Program-made: the position numbers and the translations under genes
NCBI GenBank assembly: GCA_021817185.1
Contig: JAKAVU010000071.1
Location: 1 to 10,703 of the forward strand
Reading direction: 5' to 3'
DNA length: 10,703 bases
DNA from: a bacterium
Lineage (GTDB): Bacteria; Chloroflexota; Dormibacteria; UBA8260; Bog-877
Notes under the pieces: model-generated
The model's input: only the letters and a program-made list of their open reading frames with translations
The model's database searches: none
What the model was told of the DNA's origin: nothing
Shown here: piece after piece, positions 1-6,286 of the stretch
Position numbering within the stretch: the stretch's first letter is position 1
How the letters are laid out: every line of letters begins with the position of its first letter

Positions 1-1
1 A

Positions 2-694
2 CCGCAGGCGAAGTTCGCCCCCGGCACCCAGGTGTTCCCTGGAGGTTCGGTGGACGAGGCGGATCGGGACCCCGCCTGGGCAGACCTGGTCGAGCTACCT
101 CCTGAGAACACCTTCGATCCGCGGGCACCGATCGCGGTCAGGGTGGCCGCGGTGCGCGAGACCTTCGAGGAAACCGGCGTCCTACTCGCCCGCCACCGCG
201 ACGGCAGCCTCGCCACCGCCGACGACGTTCGGCGCCTCACCCCACTGCGGGACGTGATGCGGTCCGGACGGCCCGACGCCTTCCGGGAGGGGCTCATCGC
301 TGCGGATCTCAAACCAGACCTGGAAGGCCTCATCTTCTGTGCCCACTGGATCACCCCCGTGGGGGCGGCCAGGCGTTTCGACACCCGCTTTTTCGTCTCC
401 CAGCTCCCGCCCGGCCAGGCCGCGCAGCCGGATCCCCTCGCGGAGCATGTGGCTTCGCGCTGGGCCAACCCCGACCAAGCGCTGCGAGACGCGGAGCGGG
501 GGTTGTGCCAGCTGCTCCCTCCCACCCGCGCGGTGCTCCGCCGGGTGGCGACCGCGCGCTCCGTGGAGGACGCGATCCGAGCTGCTCAGGAGGGCTCGGT
601 GGCGACCATCCAACCGACCATGGAAGAGGTGACCGAAGAGAATTACCCCGGTTTGAACGTGTCCTGGTTGCACCGGGGCAGCGCCCGCAAGTAG
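2..694 (+). CDS. NUDIX hydrolase, NUDT19-like (5' end outside window)
   Basis: The frame is open from base 2 and reads through FAPGTQVFPGGSVDEAD, so the true start lies upstream; the GTG at 32 falls inside the conserved FPGG motif and is not a likely start. About 230 residues are visible. The Nudix box is split: GG at residues 14-15 is followed by an insertion of roughly 35 residues before RETFEETG (residues 52-59), which supplies the Mg2+-binding glutamates of the REUxEExGU signature. This split box is typical of the NUDT19/RP2 branch, whose characterised eukaryotic members hydrolyse acyl-CoA or CoA diphosphates, so a nucleoside or CoA diphosphate substrate is an inference from family. The protein is presumably cytoplasmic. 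A hairpin lies 27 bases after the stop. Family assignment is firm; the substrate is not. Confidence 0.88.
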   Translation, partial: PQAKFAPGTQVFPGGSVDEADRDPAWADLVELPPENTFDPRAPIAVRVAAVRETFEETGVLLARHRDGSLATADDVRRLTPLRDVMRSGRPDAFREGLIAADLKPDLEGLIFCAHWITPVGAARRFDTRFFVSQLPPGQAAQPDPLAEHVASRWANPDQALRDAERGLCQLLPPTRAVLRRVATARSVEDAIRAAQEGSVATIQPTMEEVTEENYPGLNVSWLHRGSARK

Positions 695-721
695 GTGCCC
701 AGGGGAGTCCACCGGCCGGCA

Positions 722-759
722 CAAGCCCGACCGTCGTGGCCGGGGCTGGTCCGGGCTTG
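722..759 (+). terminator. Hairpin after NUDIX gene, possible terminator
   Basis: Arm 722-732 (caagcccgacc) pairs with 748-759 (ggtccgggcttg) with a single bulged base at 751 and a loop of 15 bases. It begins 27 bases after the NUDIX stop. No T-run follows directly, so it would be a non-canonical terminator, as is common in high-GC genomes. Confidence 0.4.
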
Positions 760-1108
760 AGTTGGGAGCCGAAAAAACGATTGGTGGCGCGGCCTGAACC
801 ACGCACCACCCGGTGGTGGAAGGTAGCAGCGTCAGGTTGTTGCTCGGGCCGGCCTCGCCGGCGGTGGGCCACGCTGGCGACTGTGGCCCGGCCATGGGGA
901 CATCGACGGCGGCCACCGACGGCGTCGATGCTCCCGACGGGATCCGCCCGGATCTCACGGGATCTCTGCCATCCCCAGGCGGGGACCTGGTCCCTCGCCC
1001 ACTACCATCGAGATCCAGGTTGTGCTGGCCAGCTGGATCCAGTCTGGCAGCGAGACCGCAGACCCAGCTTTCGCTCGGCGCCGGACGGGAGTGAGGGTGG
1101 AGGCTTAT
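760..1108. other. Gene-free, hairpin-rich stretch
   Basis: No reading frame here on either strand gives a recognisable protein. The stretch holds a series of inverted repeats: 848-853/857-862 (GCCGGC, 3-base loop), 866-872/883-889 (GGGCCAC, 10-base loop), 901-908/923-930 (CATCGACG, perfect 8-base arms), 941-945/950-954 (GATCC), 978-986/990-999 (9 pairs, one bulge) and 1024-1032/1044-1051 (8 pairs, one bulge). It also has an A-run at 772-777. It could be a structured RNA, decayed element DNA, or only GC-rich spacer; short stems arise easily by chance in such DNA. Confidence 0.35.
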
Positions 1109-1121
1109 TTTAGTTGCTAAA
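1109..1121. repeat. AT-rich inverted repeat at the recombinase start codon
   Basis: TTTAG (1109-1113) and CTAAA (1117-1121) flank TTG, in a locally AT-rich patch (1105-1123) that stands out in this GC-rich region. It overlaps the ATG of the IS607-type recombinase remnant. It may be part of the element's left end or an operator for the recombinase; neither can be shown from sequence alone. Confidence 0.35.
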
Positions 1122-1593
1122 TGTGCGCTAAGCCCGTTGATGTGGATAGGTATCCGCCGCGCGTCTTCGGTCGCATGATCGGTAGATCGGTTTCTACCTT
1201 GCAGCGCTGGGACCGTGAAGGGGCGCTAAAGGCACGCCGAACTCGCACCGACCGGCGGCACCACACCCACGACGATTGCCTGGCGGTCATCGGGCAGCAG
1301 CCGAAGCAAGGCAGGACCGTCGCCTATGGTGAGGACGTGGGCAGCGGACTCAAATACCTACGCGAGAACTTCTTACGGGCCATGGAGCAGGTGGAACGTG
1401 GCGAGGTCTCCGAAATCGTGGTGCGCACCACCACCGGTTGGTGCGCTACGGATTCGAGTGGTTCGAGAAGTTCGCCACTGGTCATGGATGCCAGATCGTG
1501 GTCATGACCGCGCAGGCGCTGTCCCCAAGCGCTGCCTACCTCGACGGCCCCCACCGGCGCACGCCGGCGGGGCACAGGACCTTGGCCTGGTGA
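1121..1593 (+). pseudogene. Decayed IS607-family serine recombinase (TnpA)
   Basis: The N-terminus (residues about 10-60: VFGRMIGRSVSTLQRWDREG, then a RTRTDRRHHTHDDCLAVI stretch) is the MerR-like DNA-binding domain of IS607-family transposases. After GRTVAYG (about residue 70) the catalytic serine motif expected as YxRVSS is absent, and the frame jumps to EDVGSGLKYLRENFLRAMEQ, which in intact relatives lies roughly 45-50 residues further on. A one-base loss near 1424 then shifts the frame: the expected continuation RLVRYGFEWFEKF and GCQIVVM reads in another frame from 1426 and stops at 1591-1593. The original frame runs out at 1507. Without the catalytic serine and with the frameshift it cannot act as a recombinase. 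No tnpB partner is visible downstream, so the element is a remnant. Its TnpA-type N-terminus may still be expressed as a short DNA-binding fragment, but this is speculation. Confidence 0.82.
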
Positions 1594-1817
1594 TCGGAGC
1601 GGGGGCGAAGGAGAAGGGCGACCACCTGCTGGTGCTCGGGCCGGAGGTGTTCGCTGGCTGGGTGAGCCCGCCCGGGCTGCAGGTAACCGGTTTCGCCGCC
1701 AAGCGGGGGACGCCCGCGGCGAACGAGATGAGGTCATCACGCGAAGGCACCTGCCGGCGGGTGGGCGCGGGCCCGCGCGGTCACCTGTTCAGAGACGGTA
1801 CCCATGGACGTCGCTAA
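1590..1817 (+). other. High-GC3 reading frame of unknown origin, possible gene remnant
   Basis: Between the recombinase remnant and the MBL gene one plus-strand frame (GTG 1590, stop 1815-1817) shows codon use typical of real genes here, with nearly all third positions G or C over about 50 codons (LVIGAGAKEKGDHLLVLGPE and onward). I do not recognise the protein. The frame stays open upstream into the recombinase remnant with no separate start or ribosome binding site, and its stop overlaps the MBL start by 14 bases. It may be the 3' remnant of a gene cut by the IS607 element, or simply spacer. The rest of this stretch shows no promoter or hairpin that I can support. Confidence 0.22.
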
Positions 1818-2655
1818 GACCGAACTGATCCGGGCCCACAACCCCGGACCCCTGACCGGGCCAGGCACCAACACCTGGATCTACGGCCTCGGCGAGGTCG
1901 TCATCATCGACCCCGGTCCGCTCCAGCAGGAGCACCTGGAGAGGGTCGTGGAGGTGGCGGAGGGCATGGGTCGGGTCACGGCCTTGATCTGCACCCACCA
2001 CCACGAGGACCACGTGGAGGGGGCCCGCGAACTTAGCCGGCTGACCGGTGCCCCGTTGGCGCTGTTCCACACCCGCGCCGAGGCGTTGTCCGACCTGCCG
2101 CTCCACGACGGGGATCGCATCCTGGCCGGGCAGGCGGAGCTGACCGTTGTCCACACCCCCGGACACGCGTCCGACCACATCTGCCTGCACGCGTCCCGCG
2201 ATGCCGTCCTGTTCACCGGCGACCATGTCCTGTCCGGAACCACCAGCGTGATCTGGCCGCCCGATGGCGACATGGACTACTACCTCACCTCCCTTGAGAA
2301 GGTTGCGGCGCTGACGCCCCGACGTCTGCTGCCAGGCCATGGCGACGCCATCGAAGATCCTGCCTCCGCGCTGGGGGAGCTGATCCGGCACCGCCTCGAA
2401 CGGGAGACGCAGGTCCTGGAGCTCTTGCGCCGCGGCCCGGCTCGGCCCGATGAGCTGGTGCCCGAACTCTATGCGGAATATCCCCGAGAGGTCTGGGATG
2501 CTGCCGCCCGGACCGTGCTGGCGCACTGCCTTCGGCTGGAGCGGCTGGGGGTGCTCCAGCGGACCCCGACCGCACCAGGGCCAGAGTTCGCCCTGCATCT
2601 CCCCGCTCTGGCCAAAGGGTGGCCGGAGCCGAGCTTTCCAGAGGGCCCCAGATAG
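1804..2655 (+). CDS. MBL-fold metallo-hydrolase, LACTB2-like with winged-helix tail
   Basis: The 283-residue protein has the full metal-binding set of the metallo-beta-lactamase fold: THHHEDH at residues 64-70 (H65, H67, D69, H70), HTPGH at 117-121, D140 in FTGDH and H179 in LLPGHG. Residues about 195-270 form the helical C-terminal winged-helix domain seen in LACTB2-type proteins. The N-terminus AHNPGPLTGPGTNTWIYG also matches that branch. Characterised LACTB2 is a single-strand RNA endonuclease, while most bacterial members are untested, so hydrolysis of a phosphoester or thioester is only inferred. It is presumably cytoplasmic, as there is no signal peptide. ATG 1804 suits the family N-terminus but has no clear Shine-Dalgarno sequence. 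The gene ends convergently with pepA. Confidence 0.92.
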   Translation: MDVAKTELIRAHNPGPLTGPGTNTWIYGLGEVVIIDPGPLQQEHLERVVEVAEGMGRVTALICTHHHEDHVEGARELSRLTGAPLALFHTRAEALSDLPLHDGDRILAGQAELTVVHTPGHASDHICLHASRDAVLFTGDHVLSGTTSVIWPPDGDMDYYLTSLEKVAALTPRRLLPGHGDAIEDPASALGELIRHRLERETQVLELLRRGPARPDELVPELYAEYPREVWDAAARTVLAHCLRLERLGVLQRTPTAPGPEFALHLPALAKGWPEPSFPEGPR

Positions 2656-2716
2656 GGGCGGCGGGCAACCAGCGACGGCCCGGGTGAAGGGGTGCCGGCA
2701 GCCCGACCGCCCTATC
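2651..2716. terminator. Inverted repeat spanning both convergent stop codons
   Basis: Arm 2651-2666 (gataggggcggcgggc) and arm 2701-2716 (gcccgaccgccctatc) pair over 15 positions with one bulge on each side, enclosing a 34-base loop. The TAG of the MBL gene lies in the first arm and the TAG of pepA (minus strand) in the second. The position suggests a two-way terminator or a blocker of read-through; no T-run is present on either side. Confidence 0.5.
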
Positions 2717-4229
2717 CGAGATGAAAGGGGAGGTGTGCCAGGGTCCTGGTCATCACCCCGGTCGGGCCCTTCGGGACCAGGTTCACCAGCAGTGGCTCGG
2801 CATGGTAGGACGAGGCGGCGATGTCCAGATGCACCCAGGGGCGGTCGGAGACGAACTCGCGGATGAAGACCGCGCCGTTGATCGTGCCGGCAGCCGGAAT
2901 CCCGGCGGTGTTCCTGATATCGGCGATGTCGCAGGTCAAAGCGACGTCGTGCTCGGGCAGCATCGGCAGCTCCCAGACCCGCTCTCCAGCCTCCACCGCC
3001 GCCGCCTTGAGCGCGGCCAGTAGGTCCGGGCTGTTGCCCATCGCGGCGGTCACGGGGTGCCCGAGCGCGATCGAGACAGCCCCGGTCAGGGTGGCCACGT
3101 CCACCAGGTGGGTCGCCCCCTGACTGACGGCGTAGCAGAGGGCGTCAGCCAGCACCAGCCGCCCCTCGGCATCGGTGTTGTTGATCTCGATGGTCTTGCC
3201 ATTCATCGCCGTCACCACGTCACCGGGCTTGGTGGCGCCACCTCCGGGCATGTTCTCGGTCAGGGGCGCCACCGCCATCACCTCGATGTGGGGTTCGGTC
3301 TTGGCGATCACCCCGATCGCCTGCAGCACCGCCGCGGCACCGCTCATGTCCGACTTCATCTTCACCATCCCCTGGTTGGGCTTGAGGGAGATACCGCCGC
3401 TGTCGAAGGTGATGCCCTTGCCCACCAGCGCGAGCACCCGCCCGCTTCGGTCGGCGGAGCGGGGCTTGTAGCGGAGGGAGACCAGCTTGGGCGGTTGGTG
3501 CGAGCCTCGGGCAACCGCCAGCAGGGCGCCCATCCCCAACTTCTCCATCTCGGGACGGTCCATCACCTTGAAGCTCAGCCGGCCGGCCTTGGCCACCCGT
3601 TCCGCCTCCTCGACGAAGTCGGTCGGGGTCAGAAGATTGCTCGGGCGCCACTGGAGCACCCTGGTGGCGTTGGTCGCGTCCGCGAGCCGAGCGCCGGCTG
3701 CCAAAGCTCCGGCCAGGTCGGACCCGGTGCCCAGTCCGACCACCAGCAGCTCCGCGATCTGGGCGGTCGACTCCCCCCGCTTCAACTCACCGAGGTGATA
3801 ATTGCCGAGCCCGATTCCCTCCGCGATCGCGCGCGCGGGTGATTGGGAGGTCTGCCCGGTCACCGGCGCCGCCAGGGCGTCCCGGACGGAGGCGTCGACG
3901 ACCACCGCCACCCGGGCGCAGAACCCCCTTAGATCTCTGGCCGCGAACTGCAGCGCGTTGCGGAGACGGTAGCCGTCCAGCTGGTCGGCCCTCCCCAATG
4001 AGAGAAACAGGACCCGGGGTGCGGACAGCCTGCCCAGGGTGGCGATCAACTTGCGCTCGGGGAACTTGCCCTTGACCTCGCCGGCCTCCACCATCCCTGC
4101 CCAGACTCCACCCAGGGCTCGGTCGATCCGGCTCCCCTGTTCCCCCAGCCCCTCTCCCTGGAGGTAGGGGACGACCAGGCAGTCCGCCTGGATCTTGGTC
4201 ACGTCGCTGGTGATGGCCGTTGCTTGCAC
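2712..4229 (-). CDS. pepA: Leucyl aminopeptidase (M17 family)
   Basis: The 505-residue protein is an M17 cytosolic aminopeptidase, which removes N-terminal residues from peptides with two metal ions and usually forms hexamers. The catalytic domain carries GKGITFDSGGISLKP (K271, D276, K283), MKSDMSGAAAV (D294) and NTDAEGRL (351-358; D353, E355, R357), so every metal ligand and both catalytic basic residues are present. The N-terminal macro-like domain (about 1-170) and the overall length are normal for the family. The start is GTG 4229, supported by a strong Shine-Dalgarno (gaggaggt on the minus strand, 4243-4236) six bases away. That site overlaps the stop of the upstream HTH gene, pointing to coupled translation. 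Some PepA proteins (E. coli XerA/CarP) also bind DNA; nothing here tests that role. Confidence 0.96.
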   Translation of the reverse strand: MQATAITSDVTKIQADCLVVPYLQGEGLGEQGSRIDRALGGVWAGMVEAGEVKGKFPERKLIATLGRLSAPRVLFLSLGRADQLDGYRLRNALQFAARDLRGFCARVAVVVDASVRDALAAPVTGQTSQSPARAIAEGIGLGNYHLGELKRGESTAQIAELLVVGLGTGSDLAGALAAGARLADATNATRVLQWRPSNLLTPTDFVEEAERVAKAGRLSFKVMDRPEMEKLGMGALLAVARGSHQPPKLVSLRYKPRSADRSGRVLALVGKGITFDSGGISLKPNQGMVKMKSDMSGAAAVLQAIGVIAKTEPHIEVMAVAPLTENMPGGGATKPGDVVTAMNGKTIEINNTDAEGRLVLADALCYAVSQGATHLVDVATLTGAVSIALGHPVTAAMGNSPDLLAALKAAAVEAGERVWELPMLPEHDVALTCDIADIRNTAGIPAAGTINGAVFIREFVSDRPWVHLDIAASSYHAEPLLVNLVPKGPTGVMTRTLAHLPFHLG

Positions 4230-4235
4230 CGGTCT

Positions 4236-4243
4236 ACCTCCTC
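4236..4243 (-). promoter_or_regulatory. Strong ribosome binding site of pepA
   Basis: The minus strand reads gaggaggt six bases before the GTG start of pepA, which decides that start. It overlaps the stop codon (4244-4242) of the upstream HTH gene, so ribosomes ending there are placed to start pepA. Confidence 0.7.
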
Positions 4244-4547
4244 AGTTTGGTTTGGGACCCGGTCCCGACCCGGACGGTCCCTTGGGGCCTGACCTCCCGC
4301 GGCGCTGGCCGAGGCCCGCCCGCAGCTCCTCGACATCCCGGTCGGTGAAGCGAAGGCGGCCAAGGCTGTCGACAGCTCGCGGGTGAGCCCTGCCCTCACG
4401 GATCCAGTTGATGATGAGCTGTGGCTTGACTCCCAAGCGCTCGGCGACCTGGACTGGACCCATGAGCCCTTCATCCGCCGGTCGCGGCCGATCCCCGGCG
4501 CCGCCCTCCGAGCCGGAGCCCGGCACGGGGTCAGTGATGGGGGTCAA
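4242..4547 (-). CDS. Small helix-turn-helix (MerR/excisionase-like) DNA-binding protein
   Basis: This protein of up to 101 residues has one recognisable domain: MGPVQVAERLGVKPQLIINW, then IREGR and GRLRFTDRDVEEL, a MerR/excisionase-type winged helix (residues about 29-80 of the long form). A Gly/Pro/Ser-rich tail follows. The long form begins at TTG 4547, overlapping the upstream gene's stop (4533-4531) by 17 bases. A shorter form of 73 residues from ATG 4463 starts just before the domain and has a modest aaggg upstream, so the start is uncertain. No effector domain is visible. Its place between a small unknown protein and pepA, with 12 bases to the pepA start, indicates one operon. A role as local regulator is inference; targets cannot be read from the sequence. 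Confidence 0.72.
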   Translation of the reverse strand: MTPITDPVPGSGSEGGAGDRPRPADEGLMGPVQVAERLGVKPQLIINWIREGRAHPRAVDSLGRLRFTDRDVEELRAGLGQRRGRSGPKGPSGSGPGPKPN

Positions 4548-4767
4548 ACCTGACCCGGGTCAATCCGGGGAGCCATCCCCTGAGGGCCGCCTCCACCGTG
4601 GCCCGCAGCCGAGGGGTCAGCACCACCACATAATTCGAGGACGGATGGGCCTGGACCACGACCTCGTCTGGGGTCGGTCGGGTCACGAAGATGCTGTCCG
4701 CCCCAGGGCCGGCCTCGACCAGGCCGCGGACCCGGGCGGTGAGCTCCATGTCGTCCATCATTTCCAT
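4531..4767 (-). CDS. Small conserved-looking protein of unknown function
   Basis: I do not recognise this 78-residue protein. The frame is also open from ATG 4887 (118 residues), but the extra 40 residues look like non-coding translation (Arg/Pro/Gly-rich), so I prefer ATG 4767; three further ATGs follow at 4761, 4758 and 4749, and no start has a good Shine-Dalgarno. The body (MELTARVRGLVEAG, DEVVVQAHPSSNYVVVLTPR, LRATVEAALRGWLPGLTRVR) looks like an alpha/beta fold. Its C-terminal half loosely recalls DciA/DUF721 or the DnaA N-terminal domain in rhythm, but no diagnostic residue supports either. The stop overlaps the HTH gene start, so it is the first visible gene of the pepA operon. It has no signal peptide or membrane segment. 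Confidence 0.55.
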   Translation of the reverse strand: MEMMDDMELTARVRGLVEAGPGADSIFVTRPTPDEVVVQAHPSSNYVVVLTPRLRATVEAALRGWLPGLTRVRFDPHH

Positions 4768-4895
4768 GATCGCAGATTGGTCGGAGCCAACCAGACCGTG
4801 GTCACGGGCCACGACAGATCGGCTCGGTGCCCGCCGGAGGCAGGCCGGCTCCCCCGGCTGAGATCGGTCGGCCCGGCCCGGGCCCATCCCCCCTC

Positions 4896-4909
4896 GACCC
4901 CGCGGGGTC
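4896..4909. promoter_or_regulatory. Perfect 14-base palindrome in a divergent intergenic region
   Basis: GACCCCGCGGGGTC lies between the minus-strand small-protein/HTH/pepA operon and the plus-strand Rieske-like gene, 129 bases from the first start and 76 from the second. A perfect ten-base palindrome (GGCCCGGGCC) lies nearby at 4875-4884. It could be an operator for a dimeric regulator such as the neighbouring HTH protein; in GC-rich DNA such palindromes also occur by chance. Confidence 0.3.
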
Positions 4910-4972
4910 CCCGCCCGACGGGCAGGGGGGGCCGATCAAGCGCGGATCCGGTGAGACGGCAGTGAAATTCGG

Positions 4973-4978
4973 CATAAT
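4973..4978 (+). promoter_or_regulatory. Possible -10 box placing the Rieske-like start
   Basis: CATAAT stands seven bases before TTG 4986, the spacing of a leaderless transcript, in otherwise GC-rich DNA. No -35 box is clear. It supports TTG 4986 over the upstream GTG 4962 as the start of the Rieske-like gene. Confidence 0.4.
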
Positions 4979-4985
4979 CGCGGCG

Positions 4986-5321
4986 TTGGCCGACTTCGTC
5001 CCCGTTTGCAAGGCAGCTGACATTCCCGCCGGCAGCGGCAGGGTGGTCGACGCTGATGGAGTGGAGATCGCCGTGTTCAACACCGATGGGGTGTATCACG
5101 CCCTCGAGAACGCCTGCGCCAGTGGCGGCTCGATCGGTGAGGGCAGCCTGCGCGGGTATGTGGTCACGTGCCCGCTGGACGGCGAGCCCTACGACGTCAG
5201 GACCGGCATCTCCCCCATATCTGACGCGATCTTCGTGCGCCACTTCGACGTGCGCGTGAGCCCGCGCGGTGAGGTCCTGGTCAGGCTGGAACCCACCGAA
5301 GACGAGGACGAACAGCTCTGA
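4986..5321 (+). CDS. Rieske-fold ferredoxin-like protein lacking both His ligands
   Basis: From TTG 4986 the 111-residue protein begins ADFVPVCKAADIPAGSG and continues VVDADGVEIAVFNTDG, the standard opening of small Rieske ferredoxins that pass electrons to ring-hydroxylating oxygenases. A longer form from GTG 4962 is possible. The two cluster-binding loops are changed: ENACASGGSIGEGSL where CxH is expected, and VVTCPLDGEPYDVRTG where CxxH is expected. Both cysteines remain, but the histidines are replaced by Ser and Asp. A normal Rieske [2Fe-2S] cluster with two His ligands is therefore unlikely. Some Rieske-fold proteins, such as NirD, lack the cluster and have structural roles. No oxygenase or reductase gene is visible nearby. 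The stop overlaps a possible CTG start of the ppx-type gene, so the two are probably co-transcribed. Confidence 0.85.
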   Translation: MADFVPVCKAADIPAGSGRVVDADGVEIAVFNTDGVYHALENACASGGSIGEGSLRGYVVTCPLDGEPYDVRTGISPISDAIFVRHFDVRVSPRGEVLVRLEPTEDEDEQL

Positions 5322-5329
5322 GTCAGCGC

Positions 5330-6286
5330 TTGGCGGCAGTCGACGTCGGCTCCAACACCATCCACCTGCTGGTGGCGACCCTGGAGCCGGTGGGCCTGAC
5401 CAACCGGCTGCACGCGGTCGAGATGGTGAGCCTCGGCCACGAGGTGGCCCGCCGGGGCCAGCTCGGCCCCGTGCTCATCGCGACGGTGACCGAGACCGTG
5501 AGGGCAATGCTCGAGATGGCCAGAGACAGTGGCGCGCAGGCGATCGGGATGGTTGCGACCGAGGCGGTCCGCAACTCCTCCGACTCGCCGCAGCTGGCGT
5601 CTTCGATCCTGGACGCGACCGGGCAGGTCCTGCGCGTCCTGACCGGTGAGGCGGAGGCTCGCCTGAGCTACCTCGGAGCCACCGCCTTCAAGGTTCAGGC
5701 GGGGGAACCTGCCACCGTGGCCGACGTCGGCGGCGGCAGCACCGAGGTGGTGCGGGGTACCGGAACCAGGCCCCAGCAGGGGGTCAGTCTGAAGTTGGGA
5801 TCGGACCAGTTGCTGACCACGGTCCATGCGTCCGACCCCCCGACCGATCAGCAACAGGCCCACGCGGCCGCCCGGGTGTCGATGATGCTCGAGGGGACGC
5901 CTCGGCCCGAGGCGTCAACCCAGCTGCTGGCCACCGGCGGAACCGCCTCCAACGTCCCGGTGCTGTTGGGACTGCGCTCCCCCTCGCCCGACGGCGGTGC
6001 CGACTCGCTCCATCCCGAACTGGGGGAGCCGTGGCAGTTCCTGACCCGGGCCCAGTTGGACCAGGCACGGGAGCTGGCCCTGAGCCGCTCCAGCCAGCAG
6101 CTGGCCACCGAGACCGGGCTCAGCCCGCGGCGAGCTCGCTTGATGGCGGGCGGTTTGATCATCCTGACCGGGCTGCTGGATCGGTATCAGGAAACCGGGA
6201 TCACCGTCACCGAGCGAGGGCTGCGAGATGGGGTGGTGCTGGCGGTGGCGGCCTCTCGCAGCCGGCGACTGGCTCGCGAGGGCTGA
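5330..6286 (+). CDS. Ppx/GppA-type exopolyphosphatase or pppGpp phosphohydrolase
   Basis: The protein is a two-lobed sugar-kinase/Hsp70-fold phosphatase. Seen are DVGSNTIHLL (residues 5-14, first phosphate loop), TEAVRNSSD (77-85), LTGEAEARLSYLG (104-116, catalytic Glu region), DVGGGSTEVV (132-141, second phosphate loop) and LATGGTASN before the C-terminal lobe. The length of 318 residues equals the short Ppx class that lacks the extra C-terminal domains of E. coli Ppx. Such enzymes release phosphate from polyphosphate or hydrolyse pppGpp; sequence alone does not separate the two. The start is unsettled: TTG 5330 gives MAAVDVGSNT, while CTG 5318, preceded by gagg at a good distance and overlapping the previous stop, would add four residues (SQRL). 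It is the second gene of the Rieske-like pair, and a hairpin follows it. Confidence 0.92.
   Translation: MAAVDVGSNTIHLLVATLEPVGLTNRLHAVEMVSLGHEVARRGQLGPVLIATVTETVRAMLEMARDSGAQAIGMVATEAVRNSSDSPQLASSILDATGQVLRVLTGEAEARLSYLGATAFKVQAGEPATVADVGGGSTEVVRGTGTRPQQGVSLKLGSDQLLTTVHASDPPTDQQQAHAAARVSMMLEGTPRPEASTQLLATGGTASNVPVLLGLRSPSPDGGADSLHPELGEPWQFLTRAQLDQARELALSRSSQQLATETGLSPRRARLMAGGLIILTGLLDRYQETGITVTERGLRDGVVLAVAASRSRRLAREG

Noticed and set aside
182..958. Long minus-strand open frame over the NUDIX gene and the following gap
   Set aside because: Most of it mirrors the NUDIX gene, and the part beyond shows no recognisable protein or start signal.
1502..1750. Minus-strand frame beginning DDLISFAAGVP, reminiscent of PLP aminotransferases
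   Set aside because: The likeness is confined to about ten residues, followed by Ser/Pro/Arg-rich sequence; the plus frame has better codon bias.
4551..4562. Palindrome TGACCCGGGTCA, with GACCCGGGTC again at 10426-10435
   Set aside because: The first copy is within coding sequence of the small unknown gene and the second follows the leuS stop by chance position; two copies of a GC palindrome are not notable here.
4827..4985. Extended N-terminus of the Rieske-like protein (open frame back to 4827)
   Set aside because: The translation is Pro/Gly-rich without domain features, and family members start at the ADFVPV segment, next to a -10 box.
5189..5863. Minus-strand open frame of 224 codons over the Rieske-like and ppx genes
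   Set aside because: Antisense shadow of two well-supported genes; His/Arg/Gln-rich translation with no motif.
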